Positions 60,876-64,000 of a DNA stretch of 64,000 bases are shown in pieces. Origin of the DNA: Variovorax sp. MHTC-1. GTDB lineage: Bacteria > Pseudomonadota > Gammaproteobacteria > Burkholderiales > Burkholderiaceae_C. The position numbers and the translations under genes were made by a program. Each line of letters begins with the position of its first letter. Position 1 is the stretch's first letter. The notes under the pieces were generated by a model, which worked only from the letters and a program-made list of their open reading frames with translations, made no database searches and was not told the origin of the DNA. The DNA lies in contig NZ_RWKI01000010.1 of NCBI RefSeq assembly GCF_003984645.1, positions 1 through 64,000 on the forward strand. Reading direction: 5' to 3'.

Positions 60876-62366
60876 TCACGACCACGACAGCGCCGACAGG
60901 TCGTTGGCGAAGATCGGCATGTCCTTCCAGAGCCCCTTCACGCCCTTCTTCGCGATGGTCGGGAACTGGGGTTGGAACAAGAAGCCGTTGGCCGCGTCGG
61001 CGGCGAGCAGCTTCTGCGCCTCGCCCAGCAGCTTGGCACGCTCGGCCGGGTTGGACGTGGTCTTGATCTTGTCGAACAGCGCGTTGAATTCCTTCGACTG
61101 GTAGCCCCAGTAGTAGTCCGGCTTGGCGTAGTTGCCGAGGTCGAAGGGCTCGACGTGCGAAACGATGCTGAGGTCGTAGTCCTTGTTGCCATAGGTGCCG
61201 CTCAGCCACTGCGCCCATTCGACGTTCTGCACCTTCACGGTGATGCCGATCTTGGCCAGCTGGGCGACGATCACCTCGCCGCCCTGGCGCGCATAGGGCG
61301 GGGGCGGCAGCGTCATCGTGAGTTCGAGCGGCGTCTTGACGCCGGCTTCGGCCAGCAGGGCCTTGGCCTTCTCGATGTTGAAGGGATTGACGCCGGTGGT
61401 ATCCACGAAGCCGGTGGCGCCGGGCACGTAGTGGCTGCCGATCGGCACGCCGAATCCGTCGGCCGCACCTTCGATGACGGCCTTACGGTCGATGGCCGCC
61501 GAGATCGCGCGCCGCACGCGCACGTCGTCCAGCGGCTTCTTCCTGTTGTTGAAGGCCAGGATGGTCTTGGCGCGCGAACCGCCCAGGATCACCTGGAATT
61601 GCGGGTTGTTCTTGAACTGCGGAACGATGCGTGTCGCTGCGCGCGGGAACGCGTCGACGTCGCCGGCCAGGAGCGAAGCGGCCTGCGCGGCCGGGTCGGA
61701 GATGAAGCGGAAGGTCACCTTGCGAAGCTTCGCCGCGCCCGGATTGCGGAAACCCTCCCACTTGCTCAGCACGACCGAACTTCCCTTGCTCCAGCTGTCG
61801 AGCTTGTACGGGCCCGTGCCGACCGGCTTGGTGGCGTTGGTGTCGGCGCTCTTGGGCTCGACGATGACGGCCGTGGCCTGGCCCAGCACGAATAGGAGGT
61901 CGGGGTCGATCTCCTTGTTGATGACGACCACGGTGTTGGCGTCGACCGCCTGCGTCGACATGTTGGCGAAGGTGCGCTTGTCCTTGTTGGTGCTCTTCTC
62001 GCCGCCGGCGCGGTCGAAGGAGAACTTGACCGTCTGCGCATTGAAGGGCTCGCCGTTCTGGAACTTGACGCCCTGGCGCAGCTTGAAGGTGTAGGTGCGC
62101 AGGTCCGGCGAAACTTCCCAGCTTTCGGCGAGCAATGGCGTGACGCTGCCGTCGGCATTGATTTTGGTTAGCGTCTCGAGGATGTTGTATTGCACGATCT
62201 CGGCGATCGCGGCGGCGGCGCCCGCGGTCGGGTCCAGGCCCGGTGGTTCCAGCGCCATCCCGAGCACGATCGAATCCTTGCGGCCCTGCGCCAGCGCGGC
62301 TTGCGGCAGTGCGAGCGGCACGGTGGCCAGTGCGGCGGTGGTCAGAAGGGTGCGGCGTTTCAACAT
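60876..62366 (-). CDS. Peptide-type ABC transporter solute-binding protein (family 5)
   Basis: This 496-residue protein has a signal peptide (RRTLLTTAALATVPLALPQAALAQ) and the DppA/OppA-type fold: IVLGMALEPPGLDPTAGAAAAIAEIVQYNILETLTKINADGSVTPLLAESWEVSPDLRTYTFKLRQGVKFQNGEPF. It binds peptides, opines or related compounds in the periplasm. The two ATPase genes upstream on the same strand belong to the same system. The permease genes would lie beyond the right edge. The amidase downstream suggests an amide-containing ligand. Confidence 0.92.
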   Translation of the reverse strand: MLKRRTLLTTAALATVPLALPQAALAQGRKDSIVLGMALEPPGLDPTAGAAAAIAEIVQYNILETLTKINADGSVTPLLAESWEVSPDLRTYTFKLRQGVKFQNGEPFNAQTVKFSFDRAGGEKSTNKDKRTFANMSTQAVDANTVVVINKEIDPDLLFVLGQATAVIVEPKSADTNATKPVGTGPYKLDSWSKGSSVVLSKWEGFRNPGAAKLRKVTFRFISDPAAQAASLLAGDVDAFPRAATRIVPQFKNNPQFQVILGGSRAKTILAFNNRKKPLDDVRVRRAISAAIDRKAVIEGAADGFGVPIGSHYVPGATGFVDTTGVNPFNIEKAKALLAEAGVKTPLELTMTLPPPPYARQGGEVIVAQLAKIGITVKVQNVEWAQWLSGTYGNKDYDLSIVSHVEPFDLGNYAKPDYYWGYQSKEFNALFDKIKTTSNPAERAKLLGEAQKLLAADAANGFLFQPQFPTIAKKGVKGLWKDMPIFANDLSALSWS

Positions 62367-62417
62367 GGTCAGGGCTCCAGAAAAAGCTGAAAAGAAGAAA
62401 ACAATCGTGACATCGGC

Positions 62418-63221
62418 CTAGGGCATGGCCAGAGGCTCCGCCCTTGGTACCGCAGCGAGCAAGGCTTGGGTATAGGGGTGTTCCGCATGCGCGAACAGTC
62501 GCTGCGGCGTGCCGCGCTCGACCACCAATCCGCGGTGCAGCACGCAGACCTCGTCGCACAGGTGGTTGACCACCGCGAGGTCGTGGCTGATCAGCAGGTA
62601 GCTGATGCCGAACTGCTGCTGCAGGTCCTGCATGAGGTTCAGCACCTGCGCCTGGACCGAGACGTCGAGCGCGCTCACCGGCTCGTCGGCCACGATCAGC
62701 TTGGGCCGCGTGATCAGCGCCCGCGCGATCGCGATGCGCTGGCGCTGGCCGCCGGAGAACTCGTGCGGGTATTTGCCGAGGTCGGTGGAGCGCAGGCCGA
62801 CGGCGGCGAGCGATTCGCCGGCGCGCTCGCGCTGCTCCGCGCGGCTGGTCTCGCCCTGCGCCTCGAGCGGCTCGGCGACGATGCGCGCCACGGTCTGGCG
62901 CGGGTCAAGCGAACCGTACGGGTCCTGGAACACCATCTGGACGTCGCGCCGCGCGGCGCGCAGTTCGCCCCTGGGCAGCGCGTGGAGATCGCGGCCGAGC
63001 AGCTTCACCGTGCCCGACGTCGGCTTGTCGAGCGCCATCACCAGCCGTGCGATGGTCGATTTTCCCGAGCCCGATTCGCCGACGATGCCCAGGCTCTGCC
63101 CCGCGCGCAGGCTGAAGCTCACGCCGTTGAGCGCCTCGACTGTCGGCGGCGGGCCGAAGAGGCGCTCGCGCGGCAGCGTGTAGTGGCGAACCAGGTCGCT
63201 GACCTCGAGCAGTGCGGTCAC
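62418..63221 (-). CDS. Peptide-type ABC transporter ATPase (DppF-like)
   Basis: This 267-residue ATPase has Walker [16 protein letters not shown], the signature [17 protein letters not shown], Walker [13 protein letters not shown] and the H-loop ISHDLAVV. The absence of the C-terminal oligopeptide motif and the presence of [13 protein letters not shown] indicate the OppF/DppF class. It begins with GTG at 63221, overlapping the stop of the preceding ATPase gene by four bases (GTGA). The two ATPases energise import through the missing permeases. Confidence 0.93.
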   Translation of the reverse strand: MTALLEVSDLVRHYTLPRERLFGPPPTVEALNGVSFSLRAGQSLGIVGESGSGKSTIARLVMALDKPTSGTVKLLGRDLHALPRGELRAARRDVQMVFQDPYGSLDPRQTVARIVAEPLEAQGETSRAEQRERAGESLAAVGLRSTDLGKYPHEFSGGQRQRIAIARALITRPKLIVADEPVSALDVSVQAQVLNLMQDLQQQFGISYLLISHDLAVVNHLCDEVCVLHRGLVVERGTPQRLFAHAEHPYTQALLAAVPRAEPLAMP

Positions 63222-64000
63222 GCAGTCGCTCCTTCGGCGATCACGTCGTCGAGCCGGATGCAGCGCACCTGGTGGTTGTGCGGCATCTGCGTGGGCGGCG
63301 GACGCGTCGTATGGCAGTCGTCGATCGTGAAGCGGCAACGGCCCGCGAAGGGGCAGCCCGCCGGCAGGTCGACCAGCTCGGGCACGCTGCCCCTGATGGT
63401 CGCGAGCTTCAGGCCGCGCGGTGCGCCGAGCGCGGGCCGAGCGGCGAACAGGCCCTGCGTGTACGGATGGGCGCGCTCGGCGAACACGGCCGCAGTCGGC
63501 CCGCTCTCGACCACGCTGCCGCCGTACATCACGAGCATCTTCGAGACGCTCTGCGCGATCACGCCCAGGTCGTGCGAGATGAGGATCAGCGCCATGCCGC
63601 GCTCGGCCACCAGGTTATGGATCAGTTCGAGGATCTGCTTCTGGATCGTGACGTCGAGCGCGGTCGTCGGCTCGTCGGCGATCAGCAGATCGGGCCCGCA
63701 GGCCAGCGCCATCGCGATGCCGATGCGCTGGCGCTGTCCGCCCGAGAACTGGTGCGGGTAGGCATCGAGCCGAGCTGCGGCATCGGGGATGCCGACCCGT
63801 TCGAGCAGCGCCAGCGCCTCCTTGCGCGCGTCGGCGTTCGAGAGGCCGCGGTGCAGCCGGAGCGGCTCGCCGACCTGGCGCGCGATGGTGTGGACTGGGT
63901 TCAGCGCCGTCATCGGCTCCTGGAAGATCATCCCGATACGGTTGCCGCGGATTTCGCACATCGCGCGCTCGGGCAGGCCGACGAGTTCGGTGCCGTCGAA
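63218..64000 (-). CDS. Peptide-type ABC transporter ATPase (DppD-like, 5' end outside window)
   Basis: The visible 260 codons include the Q-loop [25 protein letters not shown], the signature [20 protein letters not shown], Walker [17 protein letters not shown], and the C-terminal oligopeptide/dipeptide motif with its cysteines ([10 protein letters not shown] and DDCHTTRPP), as in OppD/DppD proteins, where these bind an iron-sulfur cluster. The Walker A motif and the start lie beyond the right edge, because the frame stays open to base 64000 (first visible residues [12 protein letters not shown]). It is coupled to the downstream ATPase gene. Confidence 0.93.
   Translation of the reverse strand, partial: FDGTELVGLPERAMCEIRGNRIGMIFQEPMTALNPVHTIARQVGEPLRLHRGLSNADARKEALALLERVGIPDAAARLDAYPHQFSGGQRQRIGIAMALACGPDLLIADEPTTALDVTIQKQILELIHNLVAERGMALILISHDLGVIAQSVSKMLVMYGGSVVESGPTAAVFAERAHPYTQGLFAARPALGAPRGLKLATIRGSVPELVDLPAGCPFAGRCRFTIDDCHTTRPPPTQMPHNHQVRCIRLDDVIAEGATA

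Overview
The window looks like a chromosomal segment from a member of the Comamonadaceae (Betaproteobacteria, Burkholderiales), most likely Variovorax or a close relative. I infer this from the high GC content, the orphan Bug/TctC-type solute-binding proteins, the DUF4148 and DoxX proteins, the order of the cytochrome oxidase genes, a CIRCE element in front of rpoH, and a dispersed intergenic repeat with a CCCCCTCGAGGGGG-like core. No rRNA, tRNA, CRISPR array, insertion sequence or prophage was seen. Coding density is high, and no gene-free stretch exceeds about 220 bases.

Left part (1-12.7 kb). A truncated family 2 glycosyltransferase is followed by an IclR-type regulator divergent from pcaI, pcaJ and pcaF (3-oxoadipate to succinyl-CoA plus acetyl-CoA) and a Bug protein. 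The divergent promoter carries a three-half-site operator of the PcaU/PcaR kind. After an ornithine cyclodeaminase-like gene comes an RNA repair locus. The sigma-54 activator rtcR is divergent from rtcB, a HEAT-like gene, a zinc-ribbon gene and rtcA. A -24/-12 promoter lies before rtcB, and a perfect 10-bp hairpin lies in its leader.

Signalling module (12.8-17.2 kb). A membrane cyclase with histidine-rich helices and a [2Fe-2S] domain is divergent from a CRP-like regulator. On each side, in front of a DUF4148 gene and a DoxX gene, I find the same CRP-like palindrome with the same 22-base spacing to a CANACT -10 box, which is textbook class II geometry. This is the most striking unexplained arrangement in the window: a possible redox-to-cAMP circuit with its own local regulon.

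Catabolic cluster (17.9-25.7 kb). A MarR regulator, an acyl-CoA dehydrogenase, a Bug protein, an SDR dehydrogenase, a feruloyl-CoA synthase-like ligase and an enoyl-CoA hydratase run leftwards. An amidohydrolase is divergent, and a GTTAT-N5-ATAAC operator candidate lies between. KefG/KefC-type genes, an orphan ParA, MaoC, TrmL, ComF and a BioC-like methyltransferase follow.

Respiratory block (31.7-41.6 kb). This holds the aa3/caa3-type cytochrome c oxidase genes (coxB with a fused cytochrome c domain, coxA, coxC) with the assembly and heme A genes ctaG, SURF1, ctaA, ctaB and Sco, plus several small membrane proteins. It ends in a hairpin shared with the convergent rpoH, whose leader carries a perfect CIRCE.

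Right part (42.7-64 kb). This contains ftsY, a pair of M16 peptidase-like proteins, rsmD, coaD, a pyroglutamate pathway (pxpB, pxpC, pxpA, pcp), a hydrolase, a histidine phosphatase, an unusually long class A penicillin-binding protein, an SPW-repeat protein, a TTC38-like TPR protein, a tautomerase/LysR pair, and a peptide-type ABC transporter with an amidase that runs off the right edge.
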